Of a DNA stretch of 64,000 nt, positions 1-9,167 are shown one piece after another. Numbering within the stretch: the stretch's first letter is position 1; each line of letters starts with the position of its first letter. The position numbers and the translations under genes are program-made. The notes under the pieces were generated by a model. It was not told where the DNA came from. It ran no database searches and saw nothing but the letters and a program-made list of their open reading frames with translations. This DNA is from Reichenbachiella agarivorans (GTDB lineage: Bacteria; Bacteroidota; Bacteroidia; Cytophagales; Cyclobacteriaceae): positions 4,185,501-4,249,500 of the forward strand of contig NZ_CP106679.1 of assembly GCF_025502585.1 (NCBI RefSeq). Direction: 5' to 3'.

Positions 1-2
1 TC

Positions 3-1832
3 AATGATCCAGAAGAAGATTTGATCATTCTTGGTTTTGAGGATATACGCAGAGATTACGCTAGCTGCGATCAGGATTTCAATGACGCCATATTCTATGT
101 GACTGCCAACCCTATCGAAGCGATTGCGAGAAACAATATAGCAGAAATCGTGGATAGCAAAAGTGTCAGCTCGGGCAATGATGGTGGACTAGAAAGCAAT
201 GGTGACTTGGCCTCTGCCATCGCCCAACGCCAACTCAACCGTGTCAAAAACAATAACAGAAACAATGTCAGAACCAGACAAATGACCATGTCTGCTCATA
301 TGCGCAGTGCACGAACCAATGGATCACATGTCTACCTGCCTACCACAGGATTTACAGGACAAGAAGAAGTGAGGGTCTCAAGTCCAGAAGATCTAATAGG
401 CTTGACCAATGCAGAAGAAGTCTTTGCTACAGACTATTATTTGACAGAGCAAAGAGTAGCTGCCGCACTACTTACTAAAACCAGTTCTTCGGTATACAAC
501 CATTCCAAAAACGTCTGTGACAGGCTCAATGGAGGCAGCATCGAAGATTTGCGTTCGGTAGAAGTCAAAGGACATCAAGTGATCTTTGCCAAGATCAACA
601 CTGACAGTACTACTTCCGAATATGCTTCTTGGTTCTCTGTTCAAAACAATGGTGAATCGTACAAACTATATAGCCTATGGAATATCGATAACTACCCAGA
701 AGGTGATTACCTCAATTTTCAAGTATGGGGTGCTAGTCCTGCACAGGTTTTTCATACGCTCAACTATATTTTGAATCAGCTGGAGTCAGAAAAGACCGTT
801 CAGTCAAACGAGCAAGGAACACAAATCCCGAAAGTATTGGTCAAAAGAGGCAATTACAGCCAAGGAAGACTTACGCTGGAAATCACAAACCCTCAGCAAG
901 TAAAGCAAATAGAAGTAACTGGAAATATCCGATCAACAGAGAATAGCAGCTATACTGTCTACAAAGAAAGCATTGCCTTGAGTGGGAACTATACCGAAAG
1001 CATCAGCATAGACATGGGAGGCCTCTTCGATGCAGGTATCTCTGTTCAGGTACCCAACGAGACTGCATTTGATGCACTGTATCTTGCAGATGGAGCATGG
1101 GGCACGGACTACAACCCTCTCTACTCTAGCATCGATGAGTTCTCCGTCGCAACCACCGAAAACCCCACATGGGACAGCAGTCAGTACATACTCGAACGAA
1201 ACATTCAAGTAAGTGGTAGAAGCTCAGATGTGGTCAACATTTTTAGAAATACTATGGCAGGTCATGGCTCTCTAGAGATATCTCAATTTAGTTCCTTGTC
1301 CTTTGACATAGACAGCAACACACCCCTAGAGGTGGTATTGATTGAAAATAATCTCTCAGATTGGTCACAGCGCCTGAGAACCACAGTTGCCAGTACTGAT
1401 GGAATCGACCAAGTAGTCTTGCCATTGGATGAATTTACCAGAGGAGAAGCAACCAACACTATGTCAATCGGCACCATTCAGTCCGTTGTTTTCTCCTTCA
1501 TCAACACGCGTGGCGAGGAACAAAGTTTCGAATTTGAGATCAGCAATCTTCGCTTTGGCAATGAGCAAGTAGTCATGTCCATCGGTACCGAAAGCCATTC
1601 GAAAGAATTCATGATGTACCCCAATCCGACAAATGGACAGGTCAACTTAGAGTTTTCGGAGCAAACCAGTGGGCAGGTGAGTGTCTTCGATATGAGTGGA
1701 CGTTTGATGCAGCATCAGCACATGAGCCTTACGAGCAAAAGCAGTCTGGATTTGACCTTACAAACAGGTTTGTATTGGATAGTGGTAGATGGCTCGATGG
1801 GTCGACAGTCTCGCATGTTAAAAATATACTAG
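3..1832 (+). CDS. LruC/DUF4114-type secreted protein with T9SS sorting domain (5' partial)
   Basis: The reading frame is open to the left edge, so the N-terminus and signal peptide are outside the window; about 610 codons are visible. The first visible residues (FEDIRRDYASCDQDFNDAIF) match the end of a DUF4114 domain as found in LruC-type proteins, usually a calcium-binding-like acidic motif. The middle is a long beta-rich region with no motif I recognise. The last ~75 residues are a type A T9SS C-terminal sorting domain (MYPNPTNGQVNLEF near the start, LYWIVV and a basic end), so the protein should cross the outer membrane by T9SS and be secreted or anchored on the surface. Function beyond that is unknown. 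Confidence 0.85.
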   Translation, partial: NDPEEDLIILGFEDIRRDYASCDQDFNDAIFYVTANPIEAIARNNIAEIVDSKSVSSGNDGGLESNGDLASAIAQRQLNRVKNNNRNNVRTRQMTMSAHMRSARTNGSHVYLPTTGFTGQEEVRVSSPEDLIGLTNAEEVFATDYYLTEQRVAAALLTKTSSSVYNHSKNVCDRLNGGSIEDLRSVEVKGHQVIFAKINTDSTTSEYASWFSVQNNGESYKLYSLWNIDNYPEGDYLNFQVWGASPAQVFHTLNYILNQLESEKTVQSNEQGTQIPKVLVKRGNYSQGRLTLEITNPQQVKQIEVTGNIRSTENSSYTVYKESIALSGNYTESISIDMGGLFDAGISVQVPNETAFDALYLADGAWGTDYNPLYSSIDEFSVATTENPTWDSSQYILERNIQVSGRSSDVVNIFRNTMAGHGSLEISQFSSLSFDIDSNTPLEVVLIENNLSDWSQRLRTTVASTDGIDQVVLPLDEFTRGEATNTMSIGTIQSVVFSFINTRGEEQSFEFEISNLRFGNEQVVMSIGTESHSKEFMMYPNPTNGQVNLEFSEQTSGQVSVFDMSGRLMQHQHMSLTSKSSLDLTLQTGLYWIVVDGSMGRQSRMLKIY

Positions 1833-1856
1833 CAGTTGGTTAGTTAATTGGTGGAT

Positions 1857-1892
1857 GGCCTCTCTGATTATATCAGAGAGGCCCTATTCATT
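1857..1892 (+). terminator. Hairpin terminator after the LruC/T9SS gene
   Basis: A perfect 11-bp stem (GGCCTCTCTGA paired with TCAGAGAGGCC) with a 5-base loop lies 24 bases after the stop codon. The T-tract after it is weak, so termination may be partial. Confidence 0.7.
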
Positions 1893-2618
1893 ATAGCCAA
1901 CCATAATTAAGATCATAGCCCTAACAGGACTCGTCAAACCACAGGGTAAATGAGCAAATACTGAGCATTGAATGAAAATGTCCACCTACGTCCAAGATGA
2001 GTTCCTGCGCTAAAAGTACTCCATAGTCTGATTGTATTTTGTATACACCCTCCCCTATTAAGAAACCACATTCTTTGAATAGTATAAATAGAACTAAAGG
2101 AATCAGCAGGTATTTTTGAAGGTAAAAGCGCTGAATTAAGGTACTAAAGCAGATGAAACAAAGTAGATCAAATGATCATTCCTTTGAACACCTGTGTTTG
2201 ACCGTCGGAACACAGGTGATTGAAGCTCCAAACACAGGTGATTGATCGAGCAAACACCTGTGTTTGATGAGGCCCTAAAAACACCCTCATACAGCTCAAA
2301 AACAGGATTTTCGTCAATAACCATCATTTACCTCGGTTACAAACCCAATGGTGATGTGAAAGGCTGAAAATTGTAAAACCCATTCATTCCCCACCTTGAA
2401 TTAATACAATTTAGCTTGCAAAACAAACCCTAGATTCTCCTCTTGCTTCTACCCGCATTCCCTTGATAGAATGGAAATCGTAACGTGATCCTCAATTAGT
2501 TCCTTTAATCAATTCTTGTTAAGCTACTGCTGGATTTAATTCTTGGATTTCACCATTTTATTGAAAGACAATTATTAATCCTTGCCCGAATTTACAAATC
2601 CCTAATTGGAGAGCAAAA
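1893..2618. other. Long non-coding stretch with a short repeat cluster
   Basis: No convincing gene on either strand. The only structure seen is the four-copy repeat at 2187-2270, listed separately. The rest is AT-rich with no clear promoter or RNA. Confidence 0.6.
2187..2270. repeat. Four-copy short inverted/direct repeat cluster
   Basis: The core CACCTGTGTT or its complement AACACAGGTG occurs four times within 84 bases: near 2189, 2209, 2231 and 2255. The two outer copies are in one orientation and the two inner copies in the other, so the whole cluster is an imperfect palindrome able to fold into nested hairpins. The flanks (TTTGA, GATTGA) are also shared. Role unknown. Confidence 0.75.
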
Positions 2619-2619
2619 G

Positions 2620-2653
2620 AAGAGCCCATTGCGAATTCTTGCAATGGGCTCTT
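2620..2653. terminator. Bidirectional-looking hairpin terminator
   Basis: A perfect 13-bp stem (AAGAGCCCATTGC and its complement) with an 8-base loop. It lies downstream of the lipoprotein gene on the minus strand; the A-rich left flank reads as a T-tract on that strand. Confidence 0.75.
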
Positions 2654-2718
2654 ATAGCTTGCTCTAGATCTGTGAGGGATACCTCCCTTCATAAAAATAA
2701 TCTTTTAGGACAATGTGT

Positions 2719-3285
2719 TTAATAATCAACTCTCAATTGAATTGAGATATCATGGGGCGCTGATTCGTTGCCCCCAAAGTAAGGATAGAGCATATAATAA
2801 ACGCCCACATTACAGACACTGCCTCTATCTATGGACACAGATGGATATTGGTCCAATTTGAAGATGTACTGAGACTCGGTCACCTCAAGACTATAGTTGG
2901 AAGGTTCATTGAGGGCGACAGCCCCAATCAGCTGTGTGATTCTTGCTCCATCTACATAGCAGTAGGCGTGAACCTCCAACTGGTTATTGGTCCAGCACCA
3001 CCCAAATCTGGCACTATTGTCATGATGCATGCTGTTGCAGTCTGAGAAACCAAAGAGCTTGTTGATGTCATATTGGTTTTCGGCTATTTCACATTGATAT
3101 ATCGCAGATTCGTCAAAGACGGCAGTGAAATCCAAATTGTCTGACTGTAGTGAAGATTGTCTATAGGTAGACCAATGCTCTCCTTTTTTGATGGTGTAAG
3201 TTTCGTATGGTTCAACCCACTCCTGCTCACAAGCGACACAAAAAAGCAGCAGTGTACATATCGATAGTAGTATAGATCGGTTCAT
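2719..3285 (-). CDS. Predicted lipoprotein of unknown function
   Basis: The product is 188 residues. I chose the internal ATG at 3285 because it opens directly on a lipoprotein signal peptide (MNRSILLSICTLLLFCVAC, lipobox VAC), whereas the longer frame has an improbable hydrophilic lead. The mature part is beta-rich with several cysteines and no family I recognise. It follows the small secreted protein gene at 3296-3736 by 10 bases, so the two are probably co-transcribed, with the hairpin at 2620-2653 as terminator. Function unknown; it may be a surface partner of the upstream product. Confidence 0.75.
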   Translation of the reverse strand: MNRSILLSICTLLLFCVACEQEWVEPYETYTIKKGEHWSTYRQSSLQSDNLDFTAVFDESAIYQCEIAENQYDINKLFGFSDCNSMHHDNSARFGWCWTNNQLEVHAYCYVDGARITQLIGAVALNEPSNYSLEVTESQYIFKLDQYPSVSIDRGSVCNVGVYYMLYPYFGGNESAPHDISIQLRVDY

Positions 3286-3295
3286 AATTTTAAGG

Positions 3296-3736
3296 TTATA
3301 GGGTCCAAGAAAATTTAGTGTTGATGGCTGCTTCGGTGGCACGTATGCCCAAACCCAAAGCAAATGATAAGTGTTTTGAGACTTTGACTTCTGTCTCCAC
3401 CGATGGCGTCACTATGACGAAGCGTCTGTTAATTACTCCAGCTCTAAGCACACCGCTCAACATGATTTTATTGCATTGGGTGATTGGAACAGATACTGCT
3501 ATTCCAGTAAACTCATATTCAGAATTACTTGTCTCATTTAGGTTAGGTAGGTTTTTCTGATAAAAACCACCAATACCCATTTTATTTTTAAAACGATAAC
3601 TTACTTCAGTACCTGTCTGTACTCCCATCACGGCTTTTTCGATCGTAGCACTTACCCTGAGTGATTGTGCTCTACTACATTGGGCTACCAGAATAAAGAG
3701 AATAATAGTGATGGCAAGTTTCAGTATCTGCTTCAT
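3296..3736 (-). CDS. Small secreted barrel-like protein, paralogue of the 16.75 kb gene
   Basis: The product is 146 residues with a clear signal peptide (MKQILKLAITIILFILVAQC then SRAQ). The mature part alternates polar and hydrophobic residues and has glycine-aromatic turns, like a small outer-membrane beta-barrel or periplasmic beta protein. It shares a layout with the gene at 16750-17298: G-(G/A)-F-Y-(Q/E)-K-N early, (L/M)RAG-(V/M) followed by a T-rich strand in the middle, and a closing strand ending in SWTL or SLNL. The pair brackets the signalling island. It is the first gene of a two-gene operon with the lipoprotein at 2719-3285. Function unknown. Confidence 0.75.
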   Translation of the reverse strand: MKQILKLAITIILFILVAQCSRAQSLRVSATIEKAVMGVQTGTEVSYRFKNKMGIGGFYQKNLPNLNETSNSEYEFTGIAVSVPITQCNKIMLSGVLRAGVINRRFVIVTPSVETEVKVSKHLSFALGLGIRATEAAINTKFSWTL

Positions 3737-3909
3737 GGCTTTTGTCTTTTTTAGTTAGATTTATAATCCAAAAGTTGACAAAAACAGACACTATTATAAG
3801 CCGTAAATGTTGTAATTTAGGTTTTAGGTGATTTCAGTAAGAAACGACTTTATGTGTAAAAACAGCTCTGTAGTCAATGTAGTAAGCCTTTATGACGTAC
3901 AGGCCTTGA

Positions 3910-4566
3910 TTACAACTCAGTAAAACCATTCTTAATAGCAAACTTGATTAACTCAACAGTATTTTTTAGTCCTAGTTTTTCCATGATATGGCTCTTGTGT
4001 GAATCTACTGTGCGCGGGCTAATAAACAGCTTCTCTGAAATTTCAATATTACCCATGCCCTGGCAAACTAATGTGAGTACTTCTTCCTCTCGCTTGCCCA
4101 ATTTACCCGAACCAGCCACAACTGAGCTGTTATTGGTTTTCTTTTTGTAGTAATTCTTAAAGATTGCTTCTGATACTTTGGAGTCAAAATATTCTTCTCC
4201 CTCATATACTCTGTTGATGGCTTTGATCAGTACGTCTTTTCTTACATCTTTAGGGAGATACCCAGACACGCCATATTCCAGTGCTTCTGAAATAAACTCT
4301 TCTGATATCTCCATAGACATTAGAATAATTTTTGTTTCTGGAGCCGTCTCTTTTATTTTTTTGAGCGCTTCTATTCCTGTCATTTCTGGCATCATGATAT
4401 CCATCAATACAACATCTGGTAGATGATGCTCTACACGGATAATCGCTTCTAGTCCGTTGACCGCTTCTGCCACGATATTGATATTGTCTTCATATCTGAG
4501 CATGGCGTGGATCCCATCACGAATGAGTCCATGATCATCAGCAATTACTAATTGTATTTTCTTCAT
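3910..4566 (-). CDS. NarL/LuxR-family response regulator
   Basis: The product is 218 residues: a receiver domain (acidic pair D10-D11, phosphorylation site D56 in VVLMDIMMPE, conserved K near 106 in YLPKD) and a C-terminal LuxR-type helix-turn-helix (KREEEVLTLVCQGMGNIEI...SPRTVDSHKSHIMEKLG). It should bind DNA when phosphorylated. Its start overlaps the end of the upstream kinase gene by 29 bases, which points to translational coupling and makes the HisKA_3-type kinase at 4538-7126 its likely partner. It is the only DNA-binding output among the eight signalling genes of the island. Confidence 0.95.
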   Translation of the reverse strand: MKKIQLVIADDHGLIRDGIHAMLRYEDNINIVAEAVNGLEAIIRVEHHLPDVVLMDIMMPEMTGIEALKKIKETAPETKIILMSMEISEEFISEALEYGVSGYLPKDVRKDVLIKAINRVYEGEEYFDSKVSEAIFKNYYKKKTNNSSVVAGSGKLGKREEEVLTLVCQGMGNIEISEKLFISPRTVDSHKSHIMEKLGLKNTVELIKFAIKNGFTEL

Positions 4567-7126
4567 TTGTCGTTAGATTTTCATATGGTATATTAATAGA
4601 TATAGCAGTTCCTTCGTTTGGTTTTGACCATAAATCCAAGTAGCCATATAGTACTTTGGCTCTTTGTCTTAGGTTGGTCAATCCATTTCCTTGTTTCGTT
4701 TTAGGGTCATTCAAATCAAAGCCTATCCCATTGTCTTTGATGACAATGGACAAACTATCTCGTTCCTCTTTGATGGTCACCAATCCGGCAGTAGCTTTCG
4801 AATATTTAAGCATATTATTGATAGACTCCTGAACCATCCTATAAATGCTGCGCCTTGCATTTTCACTGAATTGTACATCTTTGGTACAATATTCCAAATT
4901 AATCTTTAGTCCCAGTAAATCATGAGCCTGCGTACATAACTCCATGATTGCCTTCTCCAAACCCAACTCGTCCAATATCTTCGTTGACAAATTGCGTGTG
5001 ATTCTTCTTGCCTCATCAATGGTCATCTCCAGTGTTTTGTGAATTTTATCATGCTGCTCCGCTTTGTGCTCTTCAGGCATACCTTCCATAGCGGACAAGT
5101 TAAACTTGGTGGCAGCTAATAGCTGACCGATACCATCATGAACCTCACGGGCAATCCTCGCCCGTTCCATTTCTTGTCCTTCAATCAAGGCACTATCCAT
5201 TTCCTGCTTGTCAGTGATATCCTCGATCGTCCCAAACAAATGCTCCGGTTGATCTGTCTTGTCCTTTTTAAATCGGCCTATGGCACGGAGCGTTTTTATT
5301 TTTCCATTGGGTAGCAGAACCCTATGTTCAATATCATAGCTATTACAATCAGACAATGCATCAAATATCTTGTTGCGTGTCAACTCTCTATCGGATGGAT
5401 GAATCCTTTCAATGTAATTGTCAAAGCTGGCCCATATGCCACTGGGTTTTAAATCTAGTATGGTTCTAAACTGATCCGTACAATGCAGTACATTTTGTGA
5501 AATACTCCAATCAAAACTACCAATATTAGCGATTGCTTGAGCCTCATCCAGTAATTCCCTCTTCATTAATAAGCGCTGATGAATATTTTTATGTTCTGTG
5601 ATATCTTGAACAGTTCCTATTATTTTGTCTACCACGTTTGACTCATTGATGACTACCTTGCCTTTGATGCGAACCCAAACAATTCCACTCTCTGCCTGTA
5701 CTACCCTATGTTCTATATCTATATTTTCTCCTTCGAGAATGGCATTTTGCAATGCAGACAAAAATTCGTCTTGATCATCTGGATGACATTTATTGATAAA
5801 AACACTGTAGTGCCAAGTACGCTTAGACAATGACAAATCAAAAATTTTCATCATTCCAATAGATCCAGTTATGAGCTCCCCTGCTACCGTAAACTCCCAG
5901 CTACCAATTCCAGCTATGTTTTCTGCCTCTAATAATAATGCTTCGCTTTGCTTTAACTCTTCTTCTGCATTAACACTAAGGGTTATATCTCTACATGCCC
6001 CCACTATTCCTATTATGTTTTTTGATTCATTAAAAAAGGGTGCATTGTGACTGTCATAATAAGTTACCCTTCCGTTTTGTCTCTCATATGAAAGAATGGA
6101 GCTAACATTTTCTTGTTTTTCAAAAATTTCATCATCTATATTACTGATCTGTTTGGCAAGAGATTGATCCATGAAATCCTTATCTCTTTTACCTACTATG
6201 TCCTTTTCTTTGACTGAAAATGTCTTCTCAAAGGCCTTATTCACCATTACATACCTACCCATTTTATCTTTTAGATATATTATATCTGTAATCGTCTCCA
6301 TAAGGGTTTCAAACAACTGGTTTTTTTCCTTGAGTTGCCTTTTTATATTGACTTGTTCAGTTACGTCTTCAAATGTCCCAATAAAAACATTCTCTCCCAA
6401 AGTATTTTGATGTGGGATACATGTGAAATTGATATAGCGATCCTTCTTATTGTTTTGAATTATAATAGACCTGCTGTTAGTAGGGTGCTCCTCTTTTAAC
6501 CATTGTTTAAGTGCCATTTTTTCTCGAGTGTCCAACAAATCAAATAAGGAAGGCGATTTTTGCATGATGCACTCTGTGATTCGAAACAAATACTTCCCAA
6601 ATTCATTAATAGACAATATCTGACCTTCTAGGCTTAATTCACTTATTCCAATAGGAGCGAACTGAAATAACTGTCGTTGGTGTTCTTTTAACTTCCTAAG
6701 TTCTTCTTTGGTTTGTAGGTCTTGTTCACGCTTTCTCAAATCAGACAAAGCTCGTTTAACTACTATAGGCAATCTTGGTAAATTATCTTTAAGCACAAAA
6801 TCAGTAGCTCCCATTTTCAACAAATCCACTGCTTTTTCTTCGCCTAATGTACCTGTCACAATGATAAATGGTATTTCAGACTTGAAAGCAATGGCATCTT
6901 GAAGCGCTTCCATACCGGTATATGAAGGTAAATTATAATCAGATATGATTAGATCAGGTTTGAACTCACGTAAACTTTGATTAAAATCCTTTTGGTTATC
7001 AGTAATATATACCTCCATTTTTATCCCTTCTTTTGATAAACTGCGTTTGATCAGATCTACCTCAAAAGGGACATCTTCTAATATTAAGAAGCGATATTTA
7101 TTATGGTTTAAATTGGTTGATTCCAT
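4538..7126 (-). CDS. REC-PAS(x4)-HisKA_3 sensor kinase
   Basis: The product is 862 residues with no membrane segment, so it is cytoplasmic. In order: an N-terminal receiver (D63 in LIISDYNLPS), about four PAS/PAC modules (roughly 145-645), a HisKA_3 dimerisation domain with phospho-acceptor H663 in REVHDGIGQLL, and an HATPase_c domain (N box QESINNMLKYS, DNGIGF). HisKA_3 kinases usually pair with LuxR-type regulators, which fits the overlapping gene downstream. The N-terminal receiver lets another kinase, probably that at 7602-8711, control it. The stop lies inside the next gene; the upstream receiver gene is 9 bases away. Confidence 0.93.
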   Translation of the reverse strand: MESTNLNHNKYRFLILEDVPFEVDLIKRSLSKEGIKMEVYITDNQKDFNQSLREFKPDLIISDYNLPSYTGMEALQDAIAFKSEIPFIIVTGTLGEEKAVDLLKMGATDFVLKDNLPRLPIVVKRALSDLRKREQDLQTKEELRKLKEHQRQLFQFAPIGISELSLEGQILSINEFGKYLFRITECIMQKSPSLFDLLDTREKMALKQWLKEEHPTNSRSIIIQNNKKDRYINFTCIPHQNTLGENVFIGTFEDVTEQVNIKRQLKEKNQLFETLMETITDIIYLKDKMGRYVMVNKAFEKTFSVKEKDIVGKRDKDFMDQSLAKQISNIDDEIFEKQENVSSILSYERQNGRVTYYDSHNAPFFNESKNIIGIVGACRDITLSVNAEEELKQSEALLLEAENIAGIGSWEFTVAGELITGSIGMMKIFDLSLSKRTWHYSVFINKCHPDDQDEFLSALQNAILEGENIDIEHRVVQAESGIVWVRIKGKVVINESNVVDKIIGTVQDITEHKNIHQRLLMKRELLDEAQAIANIGSFDWSISQNVLHCTDQFRTILDLKPSGIWASFDNYIERIHPSDRELTRNKIFDALSDCNSYDIEHRVLLPNGKIKTLRAIGRFKKDKTDQPEHLFGTIEDITDKQEMDSALIEGQEMERARIAREVHDGIGQLLAATKFNLSAMEGMPEEHKAEQHDKIHKTLEMTIDEARRITRNLSTKILDELGLEKAIMELCTQAHDLLGLKINLEYCTKDVQFSENARRSIYRMVQESINNMLKYSKATAGLVTIKEERDSLSIVIKDNGIGFDLNDPKTKQGNGLTNLRQRAKVLYGYLDLWSKPNEGTAISINIPYENLTTNEENTISNC

Positions 7127-7135
7127 AACTAATCC

Positions 7136-7582
7136 TTATTCAATAGTTCGGTTAGTCAAAGTCCAGTACAAGCCTATCTGTTTACATATCTCAGAGAAAG
7201 CATCGTATTTCACAGGTTTTACGATATAGCTATTAACCCCTAATTCATAGCATCTATTCAGATCTTTTTCATGATTAGAAGAAGTCATTACTACTATGGG
7301 AATGTTTTTGGTAATAGGGTTAGATTTTAATAATTCTAACACTTCAATCCCATTGATCTTTGGTATGTTTAGATCCAGTAATACAAGTTTTGGTTTCGCA
7401 TAATTCTTGTCGTTCACAACACAATCTTCACCAAGGAAGAAATTCCTAGCTTCTTCTCCATCTTTTAACCAAATGAGCTTATTAGCTAAGTGACTTTTCT
7501 TTAAAGCACGGATAGTCAATTCGGCCTCAAAGTGATTATCCTCCACAAGTACTATTTCAATATCATCAATGTTTTCTATCAT
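7136..7582 (-). CDS. Single-domain response regulator (Rcp1-like)
   Basis: The product is 148 residues, a receiver domain and nothing else. Acidic residues near 14-15, phosphorylation site D70 in LVLLDLNIPK, T100 in VVMT, conserved K122 in YIVKPVK. This is the type that travels with phytochrome-like kinases (Rcp1 group), acting as a phosphate shuttle rather than a transcription factor. It lies between two kinase genes with gaps of 19 and 9 bases, so it is part of one minus-strand operon. It has a close counterpart at 10921-11337, including the Y-W near the C-terminus (GLYWTL and CSYWLT). Confidence 0.93.
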   Translation of the reverse strand: MIENIDDIEIVLVEDNHFEAELTIRALKKSHLANKLIWLKDGEEARNFFLGEDCVVNDKNYAKPKLVLLDLNIPKINGIEVLELLKSNPITKNIPIVVMTSSNHEKDLNRCYELGVNSYIVKPVKYDAFSEICKQIGLYWTLTNRTIE

Positions 7583-7601
7583 GCCTGTCTGTTTTAGTTG
7601 G

Positions 7602-8711
7602 TTACTTTTTTAGAGAAAAATAGAATATAGATCCTTTGTTTAGAGTACTCTCAGCCCAGATATTTCCTCCATGCTTTTCGACGATACGTTTGCATAATGC
7701 TAATCCTATTCCTGTCCCTTCAAATTCATCTTGTGCATGTAGTCTCTGAAAAACCGCAAATACTTTTTCATAATACCTCATATCGAACCCTACCCCATAG
7801 TCGTTAAAACTCAATTGAATCTGATTATCAAGATCTTTCCATGCTATGTCGATTCTCTTGGTTCTAGATGTGCCACTATATTTAAAAGCATTACTCAAAA
7901 TATTGATTACTACTTGCTTGATCATATTTCGATCAGCATATAGTTTTGGGATTCCTTCACTCACATTGATTTCAAATTGACTGATATCACATATAGATCG
8001 CATATAACCAAGGCATTCTTCAACCAATTGTCCTCCATCCATCTCCACTTTTCTCAATTCAGTCTTGCTTAGTTTAGAAAAAGACAACAGCTCCTCAATC
8101 AAATGATTCATATTAGAAGCATTCTTTATGATATTGAAAAGTAAACGATTACCCTCCTCATCTAACTTACTCCCATACTCGTCTTTCAAGATTCCTGCAT
8201 AACCATTAATTATTCTCAACGGTGCTCTCAAATCATGTGAAACTGAATATGAAAATTGATCAAGTTCCATGTTTTGAGATTTTAGCTTCTCATTTAGTTC
8301 TATTATAGGTGTCAAATTGTTGTGTGCTCCAAGCATACGTATGGCTTTTCCGTTCTGATCACGAATAGCTAACCCTCTACATCTGATCCATACTATGCCA
8401 CCATTTTTATGTCTGTACCTCACTACTTGATCATAAGGATGCAACGGATCTTCTAAATGTTTATGAAAATTGGCGATGGCTAGTTCTAGATCACTTTGAT
8501 CAATTATATCTTGCCAAGCAGATGCTAAATGAGGTTTTTCGGCAGGATCATAACCCAATTCAGTCCAAAATTTGGCGCTCATCCACTCGTGCTCAGGACT
8601 CTCCAAGTCCCAAAACCATACCCCGTCTAACGATGACTCTTGAATAAAATCAAAAATGGTATCCTCCCTTTTCACCAACTCATACAATTCCTTCTTTAAA
8701 TAGTTTTCCAT
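7602..8711 (-). CDS. PAS-domain sensor histidine kinase
   Basis: The product is 369 residues and soluble. It has a PAS_3-type domain (about 20-135, with VWFWDLESPE and GIVWIRCRG), a HisKA domain with H159 in SYSVSHDLRAPLRIINGY, and an HATPase_c domain (NILSNAFKYS, GTGIGLALCKRIVEKHGG). This is the phytochrome-like kinase core without a chromophore domain. It is the first gene of the four-gene minus-strand operon and probably phosphorylates the receiver encoded 19 bases downstream. The sensed signal cannot be read from the sequence. Confidence 0.93.
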   Translation of the reverse strand: MENYLKKELYELVKREDTIFDFIQESSLDGVWFWDLESPEHEWMSAKFWTELGYDPAEKPHLASAWQDIIDQSDLELAIANFHKHLEDPLHPYDQVVRYRHKNGGIVWIRCRGLAIRDQNGKAIRMLGAHNNLTPIIELNEKLKSQNMELDQFSYSVSHDLRAPLRIINGYAGILKDEYGSKLDEEGNRLLFNIIKNASNMNHLIEELLSFSKLSKTELRKVEMDGGQLVEECLGYMRSICDISQFEINVSEGIPKLYADRNMIKQVVINILSNAFKYSGTSRTKRIDIAWKDLDNQIQLSFNDYGVGFDMRYYEKVFAVFQRLHAQDEFEGTGIGLALCKRIVEKHGGNIWAESTLNKGSIFYFSLKK

Positions 8712-9167
8712 CTTCTTACGCCTTTAAAATTTACCTGGAATACAAACACTCTCTTTTTATGAAAGTCTTCTTGGTAATTCTTAAATAATGAAAATGTGCT
8801 AATAATAAGACCTTTTAAGCTTTGGAGCTCGAACTCTAACCGTGGTTGGACAACCATGCGAGTAATAATGTTCTCTTCTAAAAATTGAAAATGTTTAATA
8901 AACATAGGAATGTTGATAATGTGAAACATACATTACTAATAATCCTCCCCGTCTAAATGCTGAAATCAATATAATTAAAAAAACATGAAACACAAACTAC
9001 CTTTTAATAATAGAAAAACTAATACTACGCAGTTAATGAACTGACTATAATCAATCTTTCAAAGAGTTCATGGGTGGTTTCCCGATAAATAACATTACAG
9101 AAATCACCGATTACAATTGCTTGGCTAAGAATCTACTTTTGACTTAAGCAATTAAAAAAATAGAATC
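8712..9167. other. Divergent intergenic region between the two signalling operons
   Basis: These 456 bases separate the starts of two divergently transcribed signalling operons and should hold both promoters. The stretch is AT-rich. I see no clear inverted repeat, no RNA and no strong consensus promoter. A minus-strand frame of 77 codons here overlaps the kinase start and is not convincing. Confidence 0.6.

Noticed and set aside
2187-2270. Possible CRISPR array
   Set aside because: Copies alternate in orientation, are only about 10-15 bp and lack equal spacers; no cas genes in the window.
2136-2327. 63-codon minus-strand frame over the repeat cluster
   Set aside because: Its repeated residues (NTGVCS, NTGVQR) simply translate the palindromic repeat; no start signal, no family, no neighbour.
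8696-8929. 77-codon frame upstream of and overlapping the PAS kinase start
   Set aside because: It overlaps the kinase start out of frame, has no recognisable domain and fills the AT-rich promoter region.
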